A DNA stretch of 64,000 bases, taken from contig ML976781.1 in NCBI GenBank assembly GCA_010015655.1, forward strand, positions 95,601 through 159,600, read 5' to 3'. The stretch is from Bimuria novae-zelandiae CBS 107.79. Its lineage: Eukaryota; Ascomycota; Dothideomycetes; Pleosporales; Didymosphaeriaceae. The position numbers and the translations under genes were made by a program. The notes under the pieces were generated by a model. The model had not been told where the DNA came from, ran no database searches, and saw only the letters and a list, made by a program, of their open reading frames with translations. Of this stretch, positions 9,679 to 21,873 are shown piece by piece. Each line of letters opens with the position of its first letter. Positions within the stretch are counted from its first letter, which is position 1.

Positions 9679-12600
9679 ATGTCGAGCGACGAGGCCGACA
9701 TCACGCCGCCAGAAACTCTCCACGATGCCGTTACCCTCACCGAACCTCGGCGCATTCCCGTTGCGGTCAACCCGGTCGCGCTCGTGGTCACGGAATGTAT
9801 AACAGTCACGTCTGCCATGCGCAAGCATGCGCGATGGGCACACTCGTCGGTTGCCGCTATATTAGGCGGCTCCTCGAACAAAACCCCAGCCATTCAGAAG
9901 AGGGACCGCGCTGGACAGGGCATCGTGGGCGGGACGGGCGAGCAGGAGGAAGCTGTGCCCAGCCGATGGGGCCTGCGTGGGAAAAAGGGCAAGAGCCTGC
10001 AGGACAACCCGCTCATGTCTGCGTTTGCGCGCCTGAGGAACGAGCTGAAGGGCTGCAAAGGTGGGTGCGAGTGCTCAATTGCTCATGGAGTCGTGCTAAT
10101 GTGCTGCCAGACATCAAGACCTTTGACACCCCCTCGATGCTCCACCCATTCCTGCAGGTCATTCGTTCATCGTCGACATCTGCGCCTATCACCAGTCTCG
10201 CACTGATCGCCATCACCAAATTCCTGTCCTACAACATCATCGGTCGCGACTCGCCACGCCTCCCAGAGGCAATGCAGCAGCTCTCGTCTGCTATTACGCA
10301 TTGCAGGTTCGAAGCTAGCGACTCCCCGGCTGACGAGATTGTTCTTCTGCGCATATTGAAGCTCATGGAGAGCATGGTCTCTGGGCAGGCGGGCGAAGTG
10401 CTGGGAGACGAGAGCATATGCGAAATGATGGAGACGGGCCTCAGCATGTGCTGTCAGTCGAGACTGTCTGAACTCATCCGACGCTCTGCAGAGATTTCGA
10501 TGGTATCCATGTGTCAAGTCATTTTCCGGAGGCTGAAGACACTTGAGCTTGAATCTCCTGAAGAGCTGCAGAAGCTTGACCAGGAGCTCGATAACGAAAG
10601 CAAATCGGATGGTCTCAAGATGGACCCAACCACAAACGGAGAGACGGATGGGGCACCAACAAAGGTCGAGGAGCCACAACAACCGAGTAGCTCTGAGAGG
10701 GGCGAGGGCGATACCGACAGTAATGCGCCCAATCCCATGACAAGCATGCTTGATCTCCCTGCTACCGCAGACGCAGATCAAGTGCCCGTGGAGATCAAGC
10801 CGTACTCGTTACCATCGATCCGAGAGCTGTTTAGAGTTTTAGTCGACCTATTGGACCCCCACGACCGACAGCACACTGATACTATGCGTGTCATGGCTCT
10901 ACGCATTGTTGATGTCGCACTTGAGGTCGCTGGTCCGTCAATTGCCAGTCATCCTAGTTTGGCAACTCTTGCCAAGGATACGCTCTGCCGACACCTTTTC
11001 CAGCTCGTCCGAGCGGAGAATATGGCCATCCTGAACGAATCCCTACGCGTGGCCGGTACACTTCTTGCAACTTGCAGAAATGTTCTTAAGCTGCAACAAG
11101 AGCTGTATCTGTCATACCTTGTCGCTTGCCTTTTCCCGCGAGTCGAGATCCCCTTCGAGCCAGGCATAGATCCATCGTTGTACGAAGGTGTCCCACAAGC
11201 GCCGAGTCTCATCAAACCCGCACCGCAACAAAATCCATCAAGTGGGCGATCAACGCCAGTGCCTGTGAAAGATCGACAAAAACTTGGCTTGGAAGGAGGG
11301 GCTAGGAAGCCTGACGCTCGAGAAGCCATGGTCGAAAATCTGGGTGCAATGGTCCGCATACCTTCGTTTATGGCAGAGTTGTTTGTAAACTACGACTGCG
11401 AAACCGACCGGATGGATGTGTGCCTGGATATCATTGGGCTCCTCTCTCGAAACGCATTCCCGGATTCTGCTACATGGAGCACGGTCAACGTGCCGCCGCT
11501 ATGCTTGGACGCTCTACTGGGATACGTTCAATCCATCGCAGACCGGCTGGACGATGAGCCAGTGACAGAAGGTTATCCAAGCGCCGAGGCACTTCGTGAA
11601 CGGCGGTCGCGAAAGAACATCATCATTCGAGGTGCCACCAAGTTTAACGAGAACCCCAAGGGTGGCATAGCGTTCCTTGCTTCTCAGGGCATCATAGAAA
11701 ATCCCGATGATCCCAAAAGCATTGTTCGAATTCTGCAAGGTACGAGCCGAGTTGACAAGAAGGTCCTCGGTGAGTACATCTCAAAACGCGGCAATGAGGC
11801 CATTCTGCAGGCTTTCATTTCCGAGTTCGACTTTACGTCGCTTCGGGTCGATGAAGCTCTACGGCGTCTCCTGCATAGCTTCCGACTCCCTGGCGAATCT
11901 CCTCTCATTGAGCGGATTGTCACGGAGTTTTCAGCGCAATATTTCCAGCAAGTTGGGTCTGGAGACATCGCGAACACCGACGCCATCTACATCTTGTGTT
12001 ACGCCGTCATCATGCTCAACACTGACCAGCACAATCCTAATATCAAGGGAAACAAGCGCATGGCTCTGGAGGACTTTGCGAGGAACTTGCGCGGCGTGAA
12101 TGATGGCAAAGACTTTGACCCTGAATACCTGAAGTCGATCTACGAATCAATCAAAACGCGTGAGATCATCCTACCAGAGGAACATGACACCCGCAACGCG
12201 TACGACCATGCTTGGAAGGAGCTCTTGGTCAAGGCCCAATCCACGTCGGATCTTGTCATTTGTGATACGAACATCTTCGATGCGGACATGTTTGCTGCGA
12301 CCTGGAAACCTATTGTAGCTACGCTGTCATATGTTTTCATGTCAGCCACTGATGATGCGGTCTTCTCTCGCGTAGTGACTGGCTTCGATCAATGCGCTCA
12401 GATTGCCGCGAAATGCCAACTGAGCGATGCTCTGGATCGTATCATCTCGTGTCTGGCGTACATCAGTACACTTGCGCCAGATGTTCCTCCTAGCACAACG
12501 CTGAACACGGAAGTGCAAGTGGAAAAGAAAAGCGTGATGGTGAGCGAGACAGCAGTGCGTTTTGGCAGGGATGGAAGGGCACAACTGGCCACTGTGGTGC

Positions 12601-14709
12601 TGTTTCAAGTCATCAAAGGCAATGAAGCCTCAATTCGAGATGGGTGGAACCATGTGAGTCCTTTCGCCATCTTTTCGTCGGTAGGATGCTAATTTGATAT
12701 CTAGCTTATTCACATCATGGTTAACCTTTTCGTCAATTCTCTGCTACCTCCGTACTTCTTGTCATTCCAGAAGACGCTCGCTTTGCCCCCAATACCACTC
12801 CAGAGTCCAGCCCAGGTTATAGATCGCATTGAACGACCTGCAGACACTGGCATCTTCTCGGCGTTGTCGTCTTACGTCTCTAGCTTCGCCAACGACGAGC
12901 CTCCGGAGCCGTCTGACCAAGAAATCGAATACACCCTCTGCACCGTAGATACCGTCAAAGAATGTCATTTCGAAGATATTATTGCAAACATCAGTCAACT
13001 ACCGCTCGAGTCACTCCGGTCGCTGCTTATGTCGCTGCTCGAGCAGATACCAGAAGACGGCTCACCGAGAGTCATTGTTGTGAAACCCGAGCTTCCCCCT
13101 ACAACTAGTCCGCGTACCAATGGAACCAAGCCCAAGTCGAACAGACCGATATACGATCCTAGTCTGGTTTTTGTTCTGGAGTTGGCGACTGTACTCGCCC
13201 TTAGAGATGACGAGACCGTACAAGAGTTGGCTAAAGATGTCGCGGATGCTCTGTCAACTGTGATCAAGGACGCTGGCAAGCTTCACCCTGTATTGATTGC
13301 GCGATGTGTGTACTACCTCTTGAGCTTACTGAAGGCCAGCAACGTAAGTTATTGCCAGAACTACTTTCGACTCATACTGACTCCTCTAGGATCACGACTA
13401 CATCCGAGCTCCTGTTCTTCTGCATACATTCTCTAAATTTGACGAGGAGCTCTTGAAGCAGTGTGCCAGCCCGTTATTGAAGGGCTTAGCAGATTGTTTG
13501 AAAGGTCTAAATGGGTTACGCGTAGAGCTAGCAAGCTCACCGGATTTCTGGGCTATCTTGAATAAGCTACAACGTGTGCCAGAGGCTGCCGGCGATGTTT
13601 TCCAGCTTGTAGAGGATCTCACTACTTCTTCCCTGCCTGGACTCACAGCGGACAACTATGAGGCAGCAATTGCGCTTCTCAACGAGTTTGCTACCACGGC
13701 TCAGGTTGGCGCAAGACAGGAACAGTTATACGATCAAGCTGTGCGACGAGGCAAAGCCCCCAAGTCTAAGAAACCTGAGTATGTATGCTATGATGGTAAC
13801 TTACGTATCCGCTAACTGGAAACAGGAGCGATGAAATCGTCGTACGAGGGAGCACGGCGATGACCATCGTCTTCCAGATGACCAACAAGGTGCCGAACTT
13901 CATCGAGCAGTCACATCTCGAAAACACCGAAGGCATGTTGTCTTTTCTTCGAGCGCGTGCGAAGAAGCTAACTCTCTGTAGCGTGGACAGCGTATTGGTC
14001 TCCGATCTTGAAGACGCTCACACATCAGTGTCTCAATCCTTGTCGGGAGGTCCGTCAACAGGCTTTCGGAGCGCTTCAACGGACTCTCCTATCAAACGAA
14101 CTCGCATCTCCCGACCACAAGGAATGGACGGCCATCTTTGGAGAAGTCTTGTTCCCTCTGATTACACAGCTACTGAAGCCCGAAGTCTACCAATCGGATC
14201 CTCTGGGTATGAGCGAGACACGTGTGCGCGCTGCGACGTTGCTCTCGAAGGTCTTCCTACACTACCTCGTCATGCTCTCGGAGACGGACGAACTACTGGA
14301 TCTCTGGCTGAAGATCATCACTATCATGGATCGCCTCATGAACAGCGGCCAGGGTGACAATCTTGTAGGACAACCACGCTTTCATTTGCATTGTTCCACG
14401 CTAACAACTACACAGGAAGAAGCCGTGTCCGAGAACCTCAAAAACATGCTCCTCGTCTTGTCCAGCGGTGGCTATCTCGTCCCGCTAGACGAGAAGCCCG
14501 AGAAAGAAGAGCTGTGGAACGAGACCTGGAAGCGCATCAACCGCTTCCTGCCCAATTTCTTTGCCGAGCTTTTCCCAGAAGAAGCGAAGAAGCCGAAGAG
14601 CGAAAGGAAGGCCAAGGACGTCAGCAAGGACAAAGAGAACGAGAAAGTGGCGGTGGAAGACAAGGCGGAGAGCGCCGCTGCAGAACCTCAGGGCAAAGCC
14701 GAGGCGTAA
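9679..14709 (+). CDS. Golgi ARF guanine-nucleotide exchange factor (Gea1/Gea2/GBF1 type, Sec7 domain)
   Basis: Seven exons: 9679..10060, 10111..12653, 12705..13343, 13390..13778, 13826..13932, 13982..14364, 14416..14709; 1578 residues. The order is DCB region (MSSDEADITPPETLHDAV onward), HUS box (VNYDCETDRMDVC, about residue 555), Sec7 domain (about 631-818) and HDS helices, ending in a Lys/Glu tail. In the Sec7 domain LHSFRLPGESPLIERIV carries the catalytic glutamate (E723), followed by YAVIMLNTDQHNPNIKGN. It activates ARF on cis-Golgi membranes for COPI coat formation. The protein is very close in layout to Gea/GBF1. Intron five (13933..13981) begins GC, not GT: AAG|GCATGT...CTAACTCTCTGTAG; only this join keeps the frame (NTEAWTAYWSPILK). 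The last intron (51 nt) lacks a stop, so a simple ORF reads through it. Confidence 0.92.
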
Positions 14710-15551
14710 TGGAATATCGTGCACGGGCCTGGAGTTCGTACACTACAATGGATGCACCGCGGAACTGGGATCGGGTTATGGATGTCGCGGGGCAGGAGTA
14801 TCTAGAGTATAGGATTGTAGCATAGGTGTATGTATTGTACAGCGCTCGCATGGAAAGGGAGTCATAATGGACCAGGCGCAACCACCAGGGATCAATTTTT
14901 AGGTTGTGCTTGTGCTCTTAATAAGCACCTATTATGGCGCCACTGTGCAACACGCCGTTGCTAGTCAGATCTTCGTGAAACGTGCCACAGGCGTTCCCGA
15001 GGCCGCAGTGCAGGGGCTGGTGTATGATTGGTGGACCCGCGTTGTCGCCAGGTGCGGCACGGGCCAGAGTTAATGTCTTGGAGATAGCAGTGATTTCACG
15101 ATGCTTCGGGACTGCGACTAGACCTGCTGGAATTGGGTAGTCAATCTTATCAGGCGCTTTCGCGCGGGTGAACGCTGCTTTGGCGATTCCCTCTTCTTTC
15201 ACTACAGCTCGGTCTTCGTTGTTGCTGCTGCGCATTTGCTGTACTCTGTGCTTACTGCTCCAGTGCCCTAGGCACGTTACGCTCCTTACATATTCAACGG
15301 ATCACCCGAAACGTCGCTCCTTGATCGGTCTCTGTTTGCGTTGACGCTGCCCATTGTTCTTCTCGTGACGTTGGAATATTGGGAAAGAGCAGGTCGCGTG
15401 TGTTTGTCGGATAAAAATCGCCTCTGCGTCTCTCCGCTTGCTCTTCACCTCGCCACCCCATCTTTTTGGACTTTTTGCACGACTCCACTTGGGTGAGCGG
15501 TCTTGACACTCGCTTTTTGTTACATATCTATTTAACAGACACTCATTCACA
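14710..15551. other. Intergenic region between ARF-GEF and GH72 genes
   Basis: About 840 bp. A 105-codon frame on the minus strand (15235..14918) has no recognisable family pattern and no signal peptide; I do not count it as a gene. The rest is 3' flank and the GH72 promoter. Confidence 0.45.
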
Positions 15552-17117
15552 ATGCGTTCGGTACGTATCGCCTAGCTCCGCAGAGCATCACGAGTGCGCG
15601 CATAGGTAACTGATGGTTGGCATAGCTTTTCAACTCGCTCGCGGTACTCACCGGGCTCTTGACGAGCGTTGCCGTCGCCGTCCACCCGGTGGAGGTTCAA
15701 GGCCAGGATTTCATCGACACAGTAACCAAGAAGCGCTTCATGATTGTTGGTGTGGACTACCAGCCCGGCGGCCAGGCAGGCTACAAGCCTCAAGAGAATA
15801 GTGACCCCTTGACGAACAAAGATGTCTGCCTTCGCGACGCCATCACGCTTCAGAAACTCGGCGCAAACACAATCCGTGTGTACAACGTCGACCCCACGTT
15901 GAACCACGACGACTGCGCGTCCATCTTCAACTCGGCTGGCATCTACATGATTATCGATGTCAACGGTCCTCAATCAGGCGAAAGCATCAACCGTGCCGAG
16001 CCGTGGACCAGCTACCACAAGGATTACCTGAGGAGGATCTTTGGTGTCGTGGAGAACTTCAAGAACTACCCGAACACGCTGGCTTTCTTCTCCGCGAACG
16101 AGGTCATGAATGACATGGACACGGGCAAGGTTAATCCGCAATACATTCGCGTACGTACAAAGCCTAACTACGGTCGAGGCGTACATCGCTAATCTACAAC
16201 AGGCTGTCCAGCGTGACCTCAAGGCATACATCAAGGCGCACTCTAAGCGCACAATCCCCGTTGGCTACTCTGCTGCCGATGTTCGCGAAATCCTGCAAGA
16301 CACGTGGGCGTACATGCAGTGTGACAATGACGGCGATGGCTCTGAGTCTGACATCTTCGGGCTCAATTCGTACTCGTGGTGCGGCGGCGATGCTACTTTC
16401 CAAACGGCTGGATATAACACACTCGTTGACATGTTCGAAAACAGCAGCATTCCTGTCTTCTTCTCGGAATATGGTTGTAATGAGGTCATGCCTCGTGTCT
16501 TCGACGAAGTCGCAGCCCTCTACGGTGATAAGATGACTGCCCTGAGCGGCGGCCTCGTCTACGAGTACAGCCAGGAAGAATCGAACTACGGTCTGGCAAC
16601 CATCGACGAAGATGGCTCTGTCAAGCTCCGCAAGGACTTCGACGCCCTCCAAGCGCAGTTTAACAAACTCGATATGTCCAAGATCCAAGCGACCAAGCCC
16701 GATGCCACCTCTATCAAGGCCCCGAAGTGCGACAAGAAGCTCATTACGAATGATGCTTTTGATACCAACTTCACCCTCCCCGCCGTTTGCCCTGGCTGCC
16801 AGACCCTCATCCAGAACGGAATCGACAAGCCTATCAACGGCAAGCTGGTCAAAGTCCTCGCTACTAAGAGCCCTAACAAGGTCTATGCGTCCTCCGGCAG
16901 TGAGGTTAAGAACCTTGCCTTGACTTTGCTCAGCAATGACGGTGTGAACACACCTAGCGGCGAGACGACAAGCCCTGCGGATTCGGACAACGCAATACCC
17001 ACGGCAGATGGTAGCGCAGCGGGGGAGTCAGACAAGCCTGGTGCTGCTACTAGTAAGCTTGCTGGCGGCTGGACGCTCCTCGCTGCCACCGTCATCGCTG
17101 TGCTAACCGTCTTGTGA
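15552..17117 (+). CDS. GPI-anchored beta-1,3-glucanosyltransferase, GH72 family
   Basis: Three exons: 15552..15560, 15626..16150, 16203..17117; 482 residues. The first exon codes only MRS; joining gives signal peptide MRSLFNSLAVLTGLLTSVAVA. The catalytic barrel shows GVDYQPGGQAG, LGANTIRVYNVDP, the acid/base in FFSANEV (E162), DIFGLNSYSWCG, and the nucleophile in FFSEYGCNE (E267), then GGLVYEYSQE. A cysteine-bearing module (CDKK...VCPGCQ) follows, then a Ser/Thr/Pro-rich stalk and a hydrophobic GPI-signal tail (GGWTLLAATVIAVLTVL). The enzyme cuts and rejoins beta-1,3-glucan at the cell wall (Gel/Gas family). It lacks the X8/CBM43 module, so it is of the short Gel1 type. Confidence 0.93.
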
Positions 17118-17592
17118 AGCAGCAGATGAGCCACCGCCGTCTCCGACAAAGAAAGGCGGCGCGTACCGGCACCGGAAGGCGCGTTCATTTGCGTGGGTCG
17201 TGTGGGTCCCCGTGTTCATGTTGTTCTAGAGCCGCCATCCAACCTCCTCTTATCGGAGCTACGATTACCAGGGCAGAAGATTGGGAGACAGGTTCGAGAC
17301 TTGGAGGACGTAATGCTGCGGTTTGCTTATTCAGCGGCATCATGGGTACGTACGTTTTGGAGAGCATTTTCGATTCCATGTACGTGTTTATGGTATACCC
17401 CTTTTGTGAGAGGCCTGTGGCCGGCGGGATGCTGCGGAGGATATGGTATAGATATGTAACGGTTAAGAATATTCTACTCAGAAGGAGCAGAAGGTTAGCC
17501 TTTTGCTTCCAACAAGATATGATGAGCATAAGCGAGAAATAGATCTCTTTGGCATTCTCCCATTGGACTTGCACTCTTGTAAACCCTACGTA
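17118..17592. other. GH72 3' flank
   Basis: About 475 bp of non-coding sequence after the GH72 stop; open frames on both strands overlap one another and look accidental. Confidence 0.45.
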
Positions 17593-18012
17593 TTATGCTG
17601 GATAGCACTCCAGCGAATCCTCAACCTCCGTCACATTCTTCCGAACCAACTTGCTGACCCACCCCGCGGCCCCGTCCTCAATCAGTTCCTCCGTTTCTGA
17701 CGACGCGATGCGGTTCAGCACCTAGCCCTGGCACCGGTCTTTCCCGTTCCGTGGCGCCGCCTCTTGGCTCACCACCTCGGCCATCCAAGCATACTCGTTG
17801 GCTTTGATGCGGGATATGAGAAAGTAGCCCTCTGCGTTCTTGTCTGCGAGAGGCTGCCCGCTGCGCGTCTCGAATTGGTATATTAGACCTTAAGAGAGTG
17901 AGGAGTGTGCAGAGTTCTGAAGGGGGACCGTGGAGGTCGAACGCCCAGTGAAAGCAGTGGTTGGATCGTAGCCGTGGCCAGAGACGATGATGGAGAGGTT
18001 GTGGTTGTACAT
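17593..18012 (-). pseudogene. Pseudogene of a small conserved fungal protein
   Basis: One minus-strand frame starts MYNHNLSIIVSGHGYDP at 18012 and continues to 17593, broken only by TAA at 17892..17890 and TAG at 17724..17722. Between and after the stops it reads cleanly: GLIYQFETRSGQPLADK, EGYFLISRIKANEYAWM, GKDRCQG*VLNRIASSE, DGAAGWVSKLVRKN. The TAG is where a tryptophan (TGG) would fit, which is a CpA-to-TpA change on the other strand, as RIP makes. The pattern resembles a small ascomycete protein family I cannot name. An intron covering the first stop cannot be excluded, but no good splice pair is visible. Confidence 0.45.
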
Positions 18013-18426
18013 TAGGAGTGGGAGGGTGGTTTGAGAAGTTGCGAACGGGATTTTTATAGGAGATCGCGTGGGGGAGGGGGAGAGAGCGAAGTTGAGGGCT
18101 ATGCCATTAAAACATAAAAAGTATTGGATATACTATTTTTGGATACGATGATATATGTATAGAGTAATTTAACATATGATCTGCTTTAGTTCTGTTTGTA
18201 CTGAAGCCTTGTGGCGGCACTCATTCTGCTCACCACACGTAGTCATGGAAGCGTTTGCTAAGGCCCTGCACCGCGCGCGTTTTGGGAAAGGCTGAGTGTG
18301 GCCACCCCCAAGGTGTATACCGCGGATCGGTTCTTTACTATTGGCAACTGATTTGTTATTTTTACATGGTTTGCTATAGGCTGTCTGTGCAAGTAAAAGA
18401 AAAAGGCCAAGATAGGGATCTGAATA
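18013..18426. other. Intergenic region upstream of pseudogene / 3' of HET gene
   Basis: About 410 bp, partly AT-rich (18110-18190). No feature recognised. Confidence 0.4.
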
Positions 18427-19806
18427 CTAATCGTCATACTTGCCAAACAGAGGGAATGAGGTGTACTTCTTCGGGTCTCTGGCCGCATGTACGTCGACAG
18501 AAGAGCTCTCTGCATCCACAGGCTCCGCTGTATTGAGCCTTCCTGTCAGCACTTTCGTAAGTGGAGAAACCTCTCCATTGAGCAGCTCTTCTAGCGTCGG
18601 ATTGCGGCAATCAATTCGTCTTCCTGATTCCGTGACCATGTCCAGGACACCACGCTCATCGTCTCGATCCATCTTTCCCTGCAACCACCGCCTGAATCCC
18701 TCCGAGGCAATGTCGACTTTTAGCAATTCGATGACTAAAAATTCAGCGTCTATCCCCGGAGGGGATCCGTCAACCTTCCCAAAGTACGCTAGAGTGGCGA
18801 CAGCTACCTCGTCCACGGTCATGCTGTAGTCCACCTCAAAGAGCGGAGGAAAATACTCATTTTCAAGATTGCGCGCAGTCGGAAGGCCACGGAATGCGAA
18901 GATCATATCTCGGATGTCGGAGCACTGTTTATTCTTATGGTCCAACATAGTGGTCACGAAACCGTGGACCGCCCAATACCGGCCATCCGCGGTGCTCATA
19001 TCGCATCGAAGGGCCTGCCTAGTCCTCTGCGCCGTGTACAGAAGGCTCTCCGCGCAGATATTGAGCCCGTCTTTCGTCCTTGCCGTGATTTCTCCTTGCG
19101 TAGCAATCTTCCCCTTGCTCAGCGCGCTGAAATCGTACAGATTGGAAAAAGGACTCGCGTGCCGCCCACTGTGCAGCATCAAGCACGAATCCGCGCATAG
19201 TATCTCTTGCACGATCCAGGCGCGGGAGAAATAGCGATTCGCGGAGAGCTCGACGACGTCCGGGGTCCCGTCCTCCACTAGCCTTTTCATAACTTCTGGA
19301 AGGGTCTTTCCTGAGACCTTTTCTATATACCGAGTGTTCAAAGCGAGGAAAGCGCGTTTCGTGTAGGCTTGCTCCTTTCCAAGCCACGCAATGACGAGAT
19401 CGGCGCCGGAGTATATCTCCCACATGCGCTGTACTTGCTCGCTCTTCTCCGCGTCGTCGTTCTGGTTGATGCAGATGGCGTCGACCCACAGGTCGCGGTC
19501 CTTTAAAACTTCAGACTCGTGGCTGAACATGCCTCTGTTGTGCAGAAAACGGTTTTGCAAAAAGTCGTAAAGGTTTTGAGCGACGCCGAAGGGCTTCCCG
19601 TCTATTGTGATGGTCGCGACGGGAGTGGGCTTGCCCCAGCAGTATGAGAGTGCAGCGAAGCGGTTCCGTTTTCCAATCTCGGGCTTGTAGTGCCGCATCT
19701 GGTACTGCATGTTGTCGGCTGTGCTTTCGGGGACGATGTGGAGAAGTCTTATGGAGCCAGGTTCGAGGGCCGCGTATTGGAAAATATCATTCGATGGATT
19801 GGACAT
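18427..19806 (-). CDS. HET domain protein (heterokaryon incompatibility type)
   Basis: Single exon, 459 residues, intact. The HET domain shows its three blocks in order: FAALSYCWG (about residues 50-58), DLWVDAICINQND (105-117) and ANRYFSRAWIVQEIL (189-203), with AWLGKE between. The C-terminal half (MLDHKNKQCSDIRDMIFAFRG, FEVDYSMTVDEVAVATLAYFG) is the usual variable part. HET proteins take part in fungal non-self recognition and regulated cell death; which partner this one senses cannot be told. No membrane segment is seen. It is transcribed away from the uncharacterised gene at 20.7 kb, with 0.9 kb between them. Confidence 0.88.
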   Translation of the reverse strand: MSNPSNDIFQYAALEPGSIRLLHIVPESTADNMQYQMRHYKPEIGKRNRFAALSYCWGKPTPVATITIDGKPFGVAQNLYDFLQNRFLHNRGMFSHESEVLKDRDLWVDAICINQNDDAEKSEQVQRMWEIYSGADLVIAWLGKEQAYTKRAFLALNTRYIEKVSGKTLPEVMKRLVEDGTPDVVELSANRYFSRAWIVQEILCADSCLMLHSGRHASPFSNLYDFSALSKGKIATQGEITARTKDGLNICAESLLYTAQRTRQALRCDMSTADGRYWAVHGFVTTMLDHKNKQCSDIRDMIFAFRGLPTARNLENEYFPPLFEVDYSMTVDEVAVATLAYFGKVDGSPPGIDAEFLVIELLKVDIASEGFRRWLQGKMDRDDERGVLDMVTESGRRIDCRNPTLEELLNGEVSPLTKVLTGRLNTAEPVDAESSSVDVHAARDPKKYTSFPLFGKYDD

Positions 19807-20715
19807 GTTTGATTTTCGTAAGCTCTGTGCTTTTGGTTAAGCTTGACTGGAAAAGTTCTCGCGTCAGTTACTTTGTATATGTAGTCGACTGGCCGTCTGT
19901 GCTTAAAGTGTTGTCGTTCCAGCAACACGACGGTGTGGCTGTGCCGTCCATTTCTCGTATTGCCCCCAGCTGAGTGGTGCACAGCCGCATCAATGATGCA
20001 CAGTGGTGAAGTTTGGAGTGGCGTTTTCTTATAGCCACTGAATGGCTGAGAAATGAATCACTAAAAAAAAGGCTATTGTGACTGAGTTTACTTCCACAAT
20101 CCATAAGGTCCGTGAAATTCGCCAGGTTTTCAAATGAGAAGGACAAGAGGATGCGTACCCGACATAATTCATGGCACTCGAACATTTACCACAACTACGT
20201 CTTACTCCTTCAGCTGTAGGGGTTAGCCAGCTTCTACTTCAGGACAAGAATAACCCTAACTACCATTGTACATAGCCTTAGGATGCGTTTAGCTTAGAGC
20301 CATAGTAAAGCTCTCTCTCTCGGATTAAACGGGCTTATTCCAAACACCAAACTCTGTCTGGGCGTTTATAGTAGGTACTCAAATCCTTCCTACTATGTAC
20401 ACATGTGTGGATCTGGTTGGGCAGCTCCATGTGGATGACGATTTTGCTATCTTCGTGCCTAAGTCTTTTGGTAAATACCATCTACGTCCCGTCTGGCTGC
20501 CATATACAAATTATGTTTGGCTTGCTAATGCGACAAGAAAAAGCTCCATGAAGAGAATCCCGGTGACGACGTGCCTTCTCTTTTCGTACAGTGTAAACGG
20601 GCGTCATTATTCAAACAGACGCGCACTGCTAGATAAATTATTTCCTGGCGACTCCGTGCTCAATCACCCCACCATATCAAGCTCTATACACACATTCGAT
20701 CCTCCTCAGCCTCCA
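19807..20715. other. Intergenic region between HET gene and uncharacterised gene
   Basis: About 0.9 kb divergent intergenic space. An open frame from 20395 runs in frame into the next gene, so the true start of that gene could lie here, but its first 107 codons show no pattern. Confidence 0.4.
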
Positions 20716-21873
20716 ATGTACGACCTAACCATGGCGGAAACCAACGACGCGAAGTACACCCTCATGGGCATGACTGCCTGGGCGGAGAATGAAGGTTTCA
20801 AGGATGCGCTCGACGTGCTGAACATGGTGCCGAAAACTCACAAACGCCATGATTCCGACGAGTTCGTCGAGGGCATTGCCCCGGGTGATAGCCATGGGAG
20901 CTATGTCCTCGACATTGGCGACCGCGCCAATCTCATCTATGCCTATGTTCGCAAGGACTTCTCTATTGGCTTCCTTTGCTACAAGACGGACCCCGTCACA
21001 GGCCGCGCCTCGGATAAGGCTCAACCTGTCGCGCTTCACGAGCTCGACCAGCCTCTCACTAGAGCTTCGCTCAGCTCCGCATATCAACAGGCGTTTGCGT
21101 TCGACACCAAACGTCGGTTCGGCTGACTTCTTCGCTCCGTCGTCATGTGGCGCTTTCTGCAAGGACATGTTTCGCACTTTCGGGCTAGCGACAACGTGAA
21201 GCCGCGCTTCTTCCGTGAGGTTTGTACCGCGATGTACGATTGGCTGCACTATGAGTCTCCGTCCGATCTGTCGGGCCTCGATTGGAGGGTGCAAGAGTTG
21301 ACTTTGGACGAAGACGGCGCAGGTGAGCTTTATATGTCACATATTTTTGAGAAGAGCACGCTAACATATCACTCAATAGCGGATCCGGACCCTAGCTCCA
21401 CCATCGAGAAGCTGAATTGTAAAGTGAGTGTAGGTGCAACGACAACTAGTCGCCTTACGAGGACAAGTACGTAGACAAAAACACGCTAAACTAAAAGTAG
21501 ACAACTAGCCTCCTCATCGCCAGAGAACAAATATGCGTTAAATAGCAGTAGTGACAAAAAAAGACACGTAACAACGCTAGCAAGAGCTAAGCGAGCCTGA
21601 TCACTAGGAAACCAAATCGAAAAACAAATCAAGGTAAGGCCACTTTCGATTAGAGAACCTGAAAGAGGACAAGAAAACGCTCGAAGAGGAGAGCGCACAG
21701 CTCAAGGACGACAATGACAGCCTTGCTGGTAGGCTTGAGAGCTTCCAAGCATATGTGCAAGTCTTGAAGGAGGAGGTGAAGGAGGCTAGGCAGAGCAACG
21801 CGGCCTTGAAGGCACAGTTAGTCGTGGTGAACGAGAAGATCAACGAGATGTTCGCGGGCCTAAGGACAATGTA
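20716..21873 (+). CDS. Uncharacterised protein with C-terminal coiled coil (gene model uncertain)
   Basis: I do not recognise the family. The frame from 20716 (MYDLTMAETNDAKYTLMG) runs to a TGA at 21124; removing 21111..21161 (GTCGGT...CTGCAAG, 51 nt) would keep the frame and continue as HVSHFRASDNVKPRFFREVC. A clearer intron follows at 21322..21379 (GTGAGC, GCTAAC branch, CAATAG), then DPDPSSTIEKLNCK and a GTGAGT donor at 21424. The last coding block (about 21650-21873) is strongly helical: ENLKEDKKTLEEESAQ, DDNDSLAGRLESFQAY, NEKINEMFAGLRTM then TAG, a heptad-like coiled coil. The middle has TLMGMTAWAENEGFKDALDV and GDSHGSYVLDIGDRANLIYAY. Exon joins near 21500-21650 are not resolved. Alternative: a decayed gene. 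Confidence 0.45.

Noticed and set aside
14918..15235. 105-codon minus-strand frame between ARF-GEF and GH72
   Set aside because: No family pattern, no signal peptide, poor context; kept only as a remark in the intergenic entry.
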